Part shown: positions 56,338 to 64,000 of the stretch, piece after piece
Layout of the letters: the number at the start of each line of letters is the position of its first letter
Numbering within the stretch: position 1 is the stretch's first letter
NCBI GenBank assembly: GCA_021838715.1
Contig: JAKCCX010000009.1
Location: 1-64,000 of the forward strand
Source of the DNA: Pseudomonadota bacterium
GTDB taxonomy: Bacteria; Pseudomonadota; Gammaproteobacteria; Burkholderiales; Burkholderiaceae_F
Direction: 5' to 3'
DNA: 64,000 bases
Notes under the pieces: model-generated
What the model saw: the letters and a program-made list of their open reading frames with translations, nothing else
Databases searched by the model: none
Told to the model about the DNA's origin: nothing
Position numbers and translations under genes: made by a program

Positions 56338-56859
56338 CTACTTCGCCATCCGTTCCCGCCACCCCATCGCGGTGCGCAGGAGGTTGTAGCCCCAGATGAT
56401 GTTGGCGAGGAGCACCAGTGTGCCGAACGGCCCGGTCAGCGCCATCATGCGGTGATAGACCTTCGACGACACATCCGGGTCGTTGGCGGCGGTGATCAGC
56501 GGCGCCATGCCCGCCAGCGTGAAGAACACCACCAGGCCGACCAGCCCGATGTTATGCATCCAGAAGTGCACCTTGACCAGCTTGACGCTGTAGATGCGGC
56601 CGTTGGTGAGCTTGGGCACGACGTAGTAGAGCGCACCGAAGATCGCCATCTCGACCCAGCCGAGAAGGTTGACGTGCGTGTGCGCGAGCACGATCTTCTG
56701 GCCGTAGGCGGAATAGTCGACGAAGTCGCGAAACGACTTCATGCCCCCCATGAATGCACCCCAACTGAATCCGATGATGCTGTACACGATGCACGCGAAC
56801 ACGAACAGCAGCGTGTACCACGTGAAATCTTCCCGTTCCTGCCGGGTCAACTCAGTGCC
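56338..56859 (-). CDS. 4-TM truncated heme-copper oxidase subunit I-like protein
   Basis: AHTHVNLLGWVEMAIFGALYYVVPKLTNGRIYSVKLVKVHFWMHNIGLVG aligns by eye with HVHAVIFGWISMAFGMAMMYITPALGNTKLWSEKLGLWNALSWNVG of the CcoN at 60411..61817. Confidence 0.7.
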   Translation of the reverse strand, partial: GTELTRQEREDFTWYTLLFVFACIVYSIIGFSWGAFMGGMKSFRDFVDYSAYGQKIVLAHTHVNLLGWVEMAIFGALYYVVPKLTNGRIYSVKLVKVHFWMHNIGLVGLVVFFTLAGMAPLITAANDPDVSSKVYHRMMALTGPFGTLVLLANIIWGYNLLRTAMGWRERMAK

Positions 56860-57436
56860 CATTATTGTGTTGCTCCCCTTCCTTGTTCCGGATGTCGTCA
56901 AATCCGATGCGCCAGCTCTCCGGCGCCCATACGCGCAGCATGTCGTCGATAAAGCTCGACTTCCCCCGCGGCGGCATCTTCGCGTCCGGCGCCCCGCGAT
57001 CGGCCGTCAACTCGGAAAGAAATACCGCAAGGTAATGCCGATCCTGCGCCGGCAGCTTCGCTACCCACGCGGCATCCTGGGTCGGACCATGATCGAAAGT
57101 CGGCGCGCCATAGTTCTTCGCCGGGTCGGCCAGAAACGCTTCGATCCACTTCTCCGAGCGCCGGGAGCCCTCGCCGTCGAGGTCGAGCACCGAACTCGTG
57201 CCGTTGCCGATCGCGCGGTGGCACTCGGTGCACCAGTCGGTGCGAAACAGCACCGAACCCTTTTTGCCGTCGGGGGAAAAATCGAAATGGGTCAGGATGG
57301 GATAGAGCGGCTTGGGAGAGTGGTAGCCGATCCACTCGAGAGAGGCGAAGTTCTGGACTACAACGAATCCAAGAAAAATCACGATGCCGAAGAGAATTTT
57401 TTCTCCGGTGCGGAGCCCTTTCCACTTCTTCCACAT
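56852..57436 (-). CDS. Membrane-anchored monoheme cytochrome c
   Basis: N-terminal TM; FRTDWCTECHRAIGNGTSS; overlaps the downstream ORF start. Confidence 0.82.
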   Translation of the reverse strand: MWKKWKGLRTGEKILFGIVIFLGFVVVQNFASLEWIGYHSPKPLYPILTHFDFSPDGKKGSVLFRTDWCTECHRAIGNGTSSVLDLDGEGSRRSEKWIEAFLADPAKNYGAPTFDHGPTQDAAWVAKLPAQDRHYLAVFLSELTADRGAPDAKMPPRGKSSFIDDMLRVWAPESWRIGFDDIRNKEGEQHNNGH

Positions 57437-57516
57437 GGTATTCCAGCCTGGAGAACCTGCCTGCTAGGGCGACCCGGATACGAGCCTCCACGAAACAGGA
57501 AGTTCCCGAATCCCAA

Positions 57517-57547
57517 TAAAAAAGGCCGCGCCGAGGTGGCGCGGCCT
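57517..57547 (-). terminator. Rho-independent terminator ending the oxidase/c4 operon
   Basis: Minus strand AGGCCGCGCCacctcGGCGCGGCCTtttttatt. Confidence 0.82.
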
Positions 57548-57581
57548 TGCATTCTACCGCAACGCAGGAGCGATATTCCGC

Positions 57582-58358
57582 TCAGCGCTTGACGTCGATG
57601 TTCGCCAGGACGGAATCCCCATGCGGCACGAACGTATCACCGATCGCGGTGAGTCGCGCGTGCGACAGGAAGGTCGCCAGGTTATTGATGTCGTCGTCCG
57701 TCAGGTGACTCGCAACCGCGCGCATCTGACCCAGCGGGTCGTTGGTGCGCTCCTTGGCGCGCCAGTGATGCAGCATGTTGACGAGATAGACGTACTTCTG
57801 CTCGGCGATCCGCGGATAGATCGGACCGGCGCCGCGGCCGTCATACTGGTGGCAGGTCTGGCAGGCCGTGATGCCGCGGCTGGGCTTGCCGTAGCGCACG
57901 ATTTCCATCCCCTTGTACGCCACCCCGACCGGGGTTCCGCTTGCCTTGAGCGCGTCCAGATCCGACAGGTCCTTCCAGTCGTCCGGAATCGTGTTCAGGT
58001 AGGCGGCGACATTGCGAATGTCCTGGTCCGTCATCTGCTGCGCGAATACGCCCATGACGCCCAGTGTCAGATCCTTGCGGGCGCCGGAACGAAAATTCGT
58101 CAGCTGTTTGACGGTGTATGCGTAGCCGAGGTTTTGATTCCGCGGCGTCTGCATCGCGTCGATACCCATACCGTGCGGTCCATGGCAGCTCTGGCAGGGC
58201 GAAACGCCCGGCTTGCCGTTATGGAAAAGATTGCTACCCGCGGCGATGTCGGCCGTGACCGGCGGTTGGTCGGCATATGCCGCACCTGCCGTCAGCAAGG
58301 CGCCGGCGATCACCAGAGACATCGGTGCGAACCGAGTCCAGCGTTTACCAAGTCGCAT
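57582..58358 (-). CDS. Diheme cytochrome c4
   Basis: CQSCHGPHGMGIDAM and CQTCHQYDGRGAGP; signal peptide. Confidence 0.9.
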   Translation of the reverse strand: MRLGKRWTRFAPMSLVIAGALLTAGAAYADQPPVTADIAAGSNLFHNGKPGVSPCQSCHGPHGMGIDAMQTPRNQNLGYAYTVKQLTNFRSGARKDLTLGVMGVFAQQMTDQDIRNVAAYLNTIPDDWKDLSDLDALKASGTPVGVAYKGMEIVRYGKPSRGITACQTCHQYDGRGAGPIYPRIAEQKYVYLVNMLHHWRAKERTNDPLGQMRAVASHLTDDDINNLATFLSHARLTAIGDTFVPHGDSVLANIDVKR

Positions 58359-58449
58359 TGACTCCCCCTATTTCGAAAATTTCTTACGTTTTGCGTTCTG
58401 ACCCGGCAGGCGGCCCGGATTGGAGCCAGCCTGCCGGAAATCGGTCGTT

Positions 58450-58560
58450 TTACCCGCGGTTCTTGCCGAACAGAATCGCGAGAATTGCGAGGATGAACGC
58501 GAACCACACTCCGTACATCGCGAACACCTGGCCAGTCGTGGTATCAGGTTCGAACAGCAT
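58450..58560 (-). CDS. 36-aa single-TM micro-ORF (CcoQ-like position)
   Basis: MLFEPDTTTGQVFAMYGVWFAFILAILAILFGKNRG*; upstream GAGAAAGGA purine tract; not in ORF track. Confidence 0.65.
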   Translation of the reverse strand: MLFEPDTTTGQVFAMYGVWFAFILAILAILFGKNRG

Positions 58561-58596
58561 ACCTTTCGTCCTTTCTCTCTACGTCCCGGAGTCGCG

Positions 58597-58722
58597 TTAG
58601 TTCTTGATCTGCGGGGTGTTCTTGTCCCACTTGTCGATGACCAGCGCGTAGAACTGCGGCGCAATCAGGACAAGCATCACGATGCAGAACAGCACGAGCG
58701 GGGGATTGTCGATATCGATCAT
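58597..58722 (-). CDS. 41-aa single-TM micro-ORF
   Basis: MIDIDNPPLVLFCIVMLVLIAPQFYALVIDKWDKNTPQIKN*; perfect AGGAGG Shine-Dalgarno. Confidence 0.7.
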   Translation of the reverse strand: MIDIDNPPLVLFCIVMLVLIAPQFYALVIDKWDKNTPQIKN

Positions 58723-58761
58723 TTGCGTTTCCTCCTAATGTTTTTCGACGCGGACACCGGC

Positions 58762-59391
58762 TCAGTGCCCGAGGTGGCGCGGCTGCCAGGAACTCGGCGG
58801 CAGACGCTTGATCGCGATCGTCGTCCCGGTGAAGAAGAACACGATGAAGAACAGGTCGATGAAGTAGCCCTTGTCCCACCATGGCTGGATGTGCAGGTGC
58901 CGCGTGACCCCGTGGTTATCGGTGATGAGGTTGCCTTCGAAGTTCGCCATCGTCACGTGATCCCCGACGATGTTGTACTCCTGCAGGTTATCCCCCGCCG
59001 CTTCCAGGGCCTTGATCTGCGGCGCGATGGCGCGCAGATCGTCCATGGTCAGCGGATGGCGTTCGCGCAACGCCTGCCACTTGCCGCCGTCGTCGCTCTT
59101 GGTCATCTGGGCGATCGCGGCCATGGCGGCCTTGTCGTCCTTCATCGCCTGGATCTGCGGCGTGTCCATCGCGGCGACATAGCCCGCATAGATCGCCGCA
59201 TTCGGGCGCTGCCCCCAGAGGGGGAAGGTGATCGCGAACGCGGTCATGACGGTCAAGACCACGAGCGCGACGATGGGCTTCGGAACGCGGTTGTTGTCCT
59301 CCGTCAGGCCGCCGAGGGCCTCACGCTCCCATAGCGCCTTGGCCTTGGCATTCAGGCCGTCGTCGCTCATCGAAACGAGAAAACTAGCCAT
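58762..59391 (-). CDS. Two-TM protein lacking CXXCH, possible heme-less CcoP-position subunit
   Basis: PKPIVALVVLTVMTAFAITFPLWGQ N-terminal TM, soluble middle, C-terminal TM; within the ccoNO-like operon. Confidence 0.6.
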   Translation of the reverse strand: MASFLVSMSDDGLNAKAKALWEREALGGLTEDNNRVPKPIVALVVLTVMTAFAITFPLWGQRPNAAIYAGYVAAMDTPQIQAMKDDKAAMAAIAQMTKSDDGGKWQALRERHPLTMDDLRAIAPQIKALEAAGDNLQEYNIVGDHVTMANFEGNLITDNHGVTRHLHIQPWWDKGYFIDLFFIVFFFTGTTIAIKRLPPSSWQPRHLGH

Positions 59392-59424
59392 ACTGATTCT
59401 CCCTGTTATGTGTTCGGACGGCCG

Positions 59425-60378
59425 TTACTTCAGACTGAGAACGAAGTCGATGAGCGAACGGATTTCCGCATCCTTCGCGTACATCGGAACGTCCGGCGGC
59501 AGCGGGCTGCGCCCCTCGTGGTAGTCGAGGTACGCCTTGCGCCACGCGTCGAAGTCGATCTTGTTGCCGTTGGCGTCCACCGAACCCCACAGATAGTCGT
59601 AGCGGGGCATGATGGAGTGCGGCTGCACCAGGCGGGGGTTGAAGAAGTGCATCATCAACCACTCGCGCGAGCTGTTGCGCGCAGCGACGTGCAGCAGGTC
59701 GGGCGCCTTTCGGTCGGAACCGAAAGCCGTCGGCGACTCGCCGTTGAAGTCGCCCAAGGACGGCGGCGCGCCGAAGTATTGCCAATCCTGCGTCTCTTCC
59801 GGAAGCAGGGTGTGGCACCACCAGCACTGCTCACGGACGAAGAGGGTCTTGCCCGCACCGACGTGGGCAATGTCCTCGTCCTTGGCCTTGCTCAGCACGT
59901 CCTCGGGACTCCACCCCTTGGTGGCGGTGAGGTCGTCGATGTAGGCGAACTGCTGGCCGTTCACGTCGCCGTGTCCGATCCCGAACACGGCGCCCTGCGC
60001 GGCATTCGCCTCCTTGACGTGGCCCAGCTGCACCGACAGCATGCCGCCGTTTTCGCCCAGCGTCACGGGGTGATCGACCCCGTTCGGCATGCGCACGCCG
60101 GGACGGTAGACGTACACCGTCATCGGCGGGTTGATCGCGGCGCCGGTCTTCGGGTCGGCATGAACCGTGACCGTCAGCGGCTTGTTGTCGCCCTGCAGGA
60201 ACGGATCCTGCAGGTTGAAGCCGGTCTCCCAACCCGCGGACAACTGCTTATGAAGCGCCATGTCCGTCGCAATCGCCTGGCGCATGTCCATCGTGGGCAT
60301 GACCAGGGTGATGAACATGGAACTGGACAGCGCGACGCCGAACATTCGCGCACCGATCTTATATTCACGAAACGCCAT
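59425..60378 (-). CDS. CcoO-like monoheme cytochrome c subunit of a cbb3-type oxidase
   Basis: FVREQCWWCHTLLPEETQDW...GSDRKAPDLLHVAARNSSREWLMMHFFNPRLVQPHSIMPRYDYLW resembles CcoO. Confidence 0.85.
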   Translation of the reverse strand: MAFREYKIGARMFGVALSSSMFITLVMPTMDMRQAIATDMALHKQLSAGWETGFNLQDPFLQGDNKPLTVTVHADPKTGAAINPPMTVYVYRPGVRMPNGVDHPVTLGENGGMLSVQLGHVKEANAAQGAVFGIGHGDVNGQQFAYIDDLTATKGWSPEDVLSKAKDEDIAHVGAGKTLFVREQCWWCHTLLPEETQDWQYFGAPPSLGDFNGESPTAFGSDRKAPDLLHVAARNSSREWLMMHFFNPRLVQPHSIMPRYDYLWGSVDANGNKIDFDAWRKAYLDYHEGRSPLPPDVPMYAKDAEIRSLIDFVLSLK

Positions 60379-60410
60379 ATTGGCTCTCCCCCTTCGTGTT
60401 TCTGGGTGTC

Positions 60411-61817
60411 TTATCGCTCGTAGGCAAGCTCTTGCGGCATGCGGCCGGCCGGAATCACCGTTCCCTCACGCGCAGTCAGCCACATGTTGATCAGCCACAG
60501 GACGTTGCCGGTGAACACCATCGTGCCACCGATCCAGCGGGCGATCATGTACGGGTGCTCGGCAATCACCACGTCGATATACGGGACTTCGTAGATCTTG
60601 CCCGCGCCCTGAATCAGGCCGGCGATCGTCATCGAAACCCAGTAGGTCGTGAAGCCGATGAGCAGCATCCAGTAGTGCACGTTGCCCAGGGTCAGCGAGT
60701 ACAGCTTGCGACGCATGATGTTCTGCAGACCGAAGTAGACCGCGGCGACTTCCAGGAAGGTCGAGAAGCCGAGCAGCGCGAGGTGCGCGTGGGCCACGAT
60801 CCAGCCGGTGCCGTGGATGTACCAGTTGATCGCGCGGGTCTGCTGGAAGCCGCCTTGCATGTTCAGCGGGATGGCCATCAGCACGCCCGTGATCGTGAAG
60901 CGGATTTCCAGGTTTTCCACGAACATGTGCCACTTGCCCTGCATGGTGAGCATCAGGTTGGACACGAACGCGATCGCGGGCACCAGGATCAGCACGCCTT
61001 CCACCGACGCGAAGGACTTGAGCCACTCCGGCAGCGGGGCGGACATCAGGTGGTGCGCAGCGGGGGTCGAGTAGAACACCACGACCGACCAGAAGTGCAG
61101 GTGGCCGATGCGGTGCGAGTACAGCGGGTTGCCCGTGACCTTCGGCACCGTGTAGTACGCGATCGCGGCGGCAACCGGGGTGATCCAGAGGCCGAGCACG
61201 TTGTGCGCGAACCACCAGGTCATGTAGCCCTCGGTCAGACCGGTCAGGTGGAAGAACTCGGGCGTGTTACCGACCAGGAACACGATGGTGACCATGAACA
61301 CGGCGGCGGCGAAGAACCAGTTCGTCGTGTAGATCCCCTGCGTGCGGCGCTGGATGACCGTCATCCACACGTTGATGCACAGCGGCAGCACCATCGCGAA
61401 CGCGATGTAGAGGTCGATGAACCACGGGAAGTCGGAGTACTCCCGGCCCGAGGTGATCCCGGCCCACAGTACCGTCAGGCCCAGGGAAAGGCCGACGTTC
61501 CAGGAGAGGGCGTTCCACAGGCCCAGCTTTTCGGACCACAGCTTGGTGTTGCCCAGGGCGGGCGTGATGTACATCATCGCCATACCGAAGGCCATCGAGA
61601 TCCAGCCGAAAATCACCGCATGGACGTGCACCTGGCGCATGTGGCCAAACGCGAAGTACATGTTGCCGGTGACGAAATCCGGGAAACCGAGCTTGGCGGC
61701 GTTGAATGAACCGAGGCCGGTCCCGATGACAAACCACAGGATGGCGGAAAAGCCCCAGTAGATGGCCGCCGCCCCGTTTGGAATGTCTTCATTACGTGCA
61801 AATAGATACTTAAACAT
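60411..61817 (-). CDS. CcoN-like catalytic subunit of a divergent cbb3-type oxidase
   Basis: HVHAVIFGW, WWFAHNVLGLWITP, HLHFWSVVVFYSTPAAHHLMSAPLPEW, HGTGWIVAHAHLALLGF. Confidence 0.88.
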   Translation of the reverse strand: MFKYLFARNEDIPNGAAAIYWGFSAILWFVIGTGLGSFNAAKLGFPDFVTGNMYFAFGHMRQVHVHAVIFGWISMAFGMAMMYITPALGNTKLWSEKLGLWNALSWNVGLSLGLTVLWAGITSGREYSDFPWFIDLYIAFAMVLPLCINVWMTVIQRRTQGIYTTNWFFAAAVFMVTIVFLVGNTPEFFHLTGLTEGYMTWWFAHNVLGLWITPVAAAIAYYTVPKVTGNPLYSHRIGHLHFWSVVVFYSTPAAHHLMSAPLPEWLKSFASVEGVLILVPAIAFVSNLMLTMQGKWHMFVENLEIRFTITGVLMAIPLNMQGGFQQTRAINWYIHGTGWIVAHAHLALLGFSTFLEVAAVYFGLQNIMRRKLYSLTLGNVHYWMLLIGFTTYWVSMTIAGLIQGAGKIYEVPYIDVVIAEHPYMIARWIGGTMVFTGNVLWLINMWLTAREGTVIPAGRMPQELAYER

Positions 61818-61857
61818 GGTATTCCCCTTCGTTACTCGAGGTCATGTCTCGAAAATT

Positions 61858-61965
61858 TCAACCGCGCTTCTGTTCCTGGTGGTTCTTCGGCGTCAGGATG
61901 TAGTAGGAAAGCAGCATGCTCGAGAACGCAAGCAGAATCCCCAGCAATCCGGCAATGGTTGCCAT
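61858..61965 (-). CDS. 35-aa single-TM micro-ORF upstream of ccoN-like gene
   Basis: MATIAGLLGILLAFSSMLLSYYILTPKNHQEQKRG*; GAGGTAAC upstream; not in ORF track. Confidence 0.65.
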   Translation of the reverse strand: MATIAGLLGILLAFSSMLLSYYILTPKNHQEQKRG

Positions 61966-62028
61966 GGTTGGTTACCTCGTTGATTCGAAATCCGTGGATG
62001 GATGGTCGTGAAACAAAGCCGCTGCCGC

Positions 62029-62334
62029 TCAGTGCGCGCCGGCGTGTGCTTCGTTGCGCTTGTTGGCGCGCTCGAGCATGTCGTGCTTCGTCAGGCCGAC
62101 GACCAGAATTCCGACGAAGGCAAAACCGAATACGAGCATGGCCCAATCGATGAATCCGGTGAACGTCGACGGATCGTAGGCCATCCCGCCGATGCCACCC
62201 CAGTTTCCAAAACCGCCGCGTCCCAGCATGCACATCATTGCCGCGCCGAACACGCTGCCGTTGCCCATGCCGGTCAGCATCCCGCCAACGATGATGGACC
62301 AGAAGGCTTTACTCGTTATCGACCTTTCTTCCAT
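62029..62334 (-). CDS. Hypothetical two-TM Gly/Met-rich protein, first gene of the oxidase operon
   Basis: MEERSITSKAFWSIIVGGMLTGMGNGSVFGAAMMCMLGRGGFGNWGGIGG... Confidence 0.6.
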   Translation of the reverse strand: MEERSITSKAFWSIIVGGMLTGMGNGSVFGAAMMCMLGRGGFGNWGGIGGMAYDPSTFTGFIDWAMLVFGFAFVGILVVGLTKHDMLERANKRNEAHAGAH

Positions 62335-63010
62335 GCTCCCCCCTAGAGGCTAGTACTTCAAAAATTCCCTTCCGGACCGGCGCCAGAAGCGCCATGGAAC
62401 CACCGGACCGAAAGCCAGAAACCACAACTGACTGTACGAACTCGCAGAAACGGTTGCCGCGTCGCGCATCTCCCTATGTGATCGGACCCCACAGTGCGGA
62501 ATTTTTCCTTTTTTCATTTTCACTGCGGAAAAGCAGGCGCGATCATAGGAAGAGCGGTCTCCCGCTGTCAAGCGCAAAGCGCGTACGCACCCGGCGCGGG
62601 TACGCGCCGCCGATACCGTGTTTGGGTTCTCCTCCTCGATTGCGCCGCATCGCCGCAGACATCGGTTCACCCGACACGGCGACATGGGCTTTCTTCTGAT
62701 AATCGGCGGATTGTGGCGGAGAAAAAACCGGGGCGCAAAGTTTTTTTCCGAGGGCGATCGACGCCGTATCGCCAGCGCAACAGATTTCGGCGGCGATGAG
62801 AACGTCTACGAATTGGCCCTGTCGACAGGGCACGAACGGCCTCCCCGTTTTGCTGCACCACGACAGGGAACATGGGGCCGAATCTCCGGACCGGCGGCGT
62901 GACGGTCCGACCGCGGCCGTCCGGAAGCCCGGGGCAGTTTGGGATACCATTGCGGACTTGTTTCCCGCACGGTGCCCGTCCCGGGAGCCGGATGCGGCCG
63001 GAGGATTGCC

Positions 63011-63304
63011 ATGAGCGGTATTGCCCAGTTTTTCCAAAACCTGCCCGACGGCTGGACGATCTATGTCTGGCTGGTTGCGGGTGGCCTGATCATCATCGCC
63101 GCCATCTTCTGGATGCGCTGGGGCTTCAAGAACGAGCAGTTCGACGAAGACATCAAGTATGTGATCTTCGACGAAGAGGACCAGGACAAGATGACCCCCG
63201 AGGAATATGCGAAGTCCCGGGAGGTCATGAAGAAGCAGATGGAAAGCCGCGAGCGGCATCTGGCGATGAAGGCCGCCGCCGAAGCGCAGAAGCGCCGGGC
63301 GTAA
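63011..63304 (+). CDS. CcoS-like cbb3 oxidase assembly protein with C-terminal extension
   Basis: One TM followed by NEQFDEDIKYVIFDEED, resembling the CcoS motif (xQFDDLExPxxRILxDD). Confidence 0.6.
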   Translation: MSGIAQFFQNLPDGWTIYVWLVAGGLIIIAAIFWMRWGFKNEQFDEDIKYVIFDEEDQDKMTPEEYAKSREVMKKQMESRERHLAMKAAAEAQKRRA

Positions 63305-63316
63305 GGAGCGGCTCGC

Positions 63317-63802
63317 GTGCGATCCGGAGAAAAAGCCCTGTGGGGCGGCATGGCCCTGTTCGTCGCAGCCGGAGTCGCCTGGAAGCTGGCGCACCCGCCG
63401 ACCAAGCGCGACGAGGAAATTCCCTACTACAGCACGGCCTCGCACGCCGTCGCGGTACGCGCCAGCGAACTGATCGACCAGTACCGGTGCAAGGACTGCC
63501 ACAGCCTGTGGACCACGCACAACATGTTCCAGTTCGTGCCGGCGCCGATGCTCGACGGGATCGGCTCGCTGCGCAGCGAGCAGTGGCTGTATGACTATCT
63601 TTCCGCGCCCAACCCCCAGGCCATCCTGAAATCGCGGCTCAAAGCCAAGTACCGCATGCCCTCCTACGCCACCATGCCGGAACCGGATCGACGCGTGCTG
63701 GTGGATTACCTGTCCAGCCTGCGGGTCAAGAACTGGTATCTGGACCAGACGCACAAGCTGGAGCAGGACAAGCTGACGGGGTCGAGTACCGCGCAGCAAT
63801 AG
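63317..63802 (+). CDS. Membrane-anchored monoheme cytochrome c
   Basis: N-terminal hydrophobic segment; LIDQYRCKDCHSLWTTHNMFQF; MPSYATMPEPDRRVLVDYLSSL. Confidence 0.85.
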   Translation: MRSGEKALWGGMALFVAAGVAWKLAHPPTKRDEEIPYYSTASHAVAVRASELIDQYRCKDCHSLWTTHNMFQFVPAPMLDGIGSLRSEQWLYDYLSAPNPQAILKSRLKAKYRMPSYATMPEPDRRVLVDYLSSLRVKNWYLDQTHKLEQDKLTGSSTAQQ

Positions 63803-63828
63803 GGCCCTCGTCGGCGCTCCTCTTCAAG

Positions 63829-63866
63829 CCCTCACCCCCGCCCTCTCCCGCCTGCGGGAGAGGGGG
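63829..63866. repeat. REP-like palindrome copy 5
   Basis: ccctcacccccgccctctcccgcctgcgggagaggggg. Confidence 0.85.
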
Positions 63867-63875
63867 TTCTCACTG

Positions 63876-64000
63876 CTACTTCCGCGCCGCAGCAGCACCC
63901 CGCGCAGTACCCCGTTTACGCGCCCGCGCGAGGCGCGCCCGCACGTTGAACACCTCGATCAGCAGCGCCACGGCGACGACGCCGTACGAGCCCCAGACGA
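63876..64000 (-). CDS. Partial CcmD-like (heme exporter D) protein, continues beyond the window
   Basis: ..VWGSYGVVAVALLIEVFNVRARLARARKRGTARGAAAARK*; not in ORF track. Confidence 0.55.
   Translation of the reverse strand, partial: VWGSYGVVAVALLIEVFNVRARLARARKRGTARGAAAARK

Noticed and set aside
60411-61817. Nitric oxide reductase NorB
   Set aside because: Lacks the NorB glutamate near the metal-ligand His (FAHNVLGLW instead) and keeps the oxidase Tyr-x5-HH pattern.
62473-62558. Imperfect inverted repeat cctatgtgatcg...cgatcatagg upstream of the oxidase operon
   Set aside because: Arms are unequal with a 64-bp spacer; could be chance, so not called as a regulatory site.

Overview
High-GC proteobacterial DNA, probably betaproteobacterial judging from gene content and order (inference). 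There are three blocks. (1) About 1-9,130: the end of an integrated conjugative/mobile element. It has an IS21-like remnant fused to a truncated ParB-like gene, a DUF29 protein, a DotA/TraY-like type IVB conjugation operon, a replication-initiator-like ORF and an AlpA-like regulator. It abuts the 3' end of a tRNA-Ser(GCU). (2) About 9,300-36,470: ordinary chromosomal housekeeping genes (lysC, tilS, accA, DNA glycosylase, cysS, ppi genes, lpxH, trmJ, suhB, dsbB, desaturase, mutS, roxA-like, bamC, dapA, trpS, Sua5-like, gamma-CA-like, ftsB, eno, kdsA, pyrG). (3) About 36,470-64,000: a dense electron-transfer region. It encodes a Tat-type HiPIP, a complete alternative complex III (actA-B1-B2-C-D-E-F), a cytochrome bc1 complex directly upstream of it, a diheme c4-type cytochrome, a Cyc2-like outer-membrane monoheme cytochrome-porin, a divergent cbb3-like oxidase (CcoN/CcoO without an evident CcoP), two 4-TM truncated heme-copper-oxidase-subunit-I-like proteins, further c-type cytochromes, a CcoS-like protein and the tail of a probable ccmD. 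Five single-TM micro-ORFs (21-41 aa) in this region fall below the cutoff of the supplied ORF track. The working hypothesis for the exciting system is a lithotrophic (possibly Fe(II)- or extracellular-electron-oxidizing) respiratory supercluster with a compositionally unusual terminal oxidase. The substrate cannot be proven from sequence alone.
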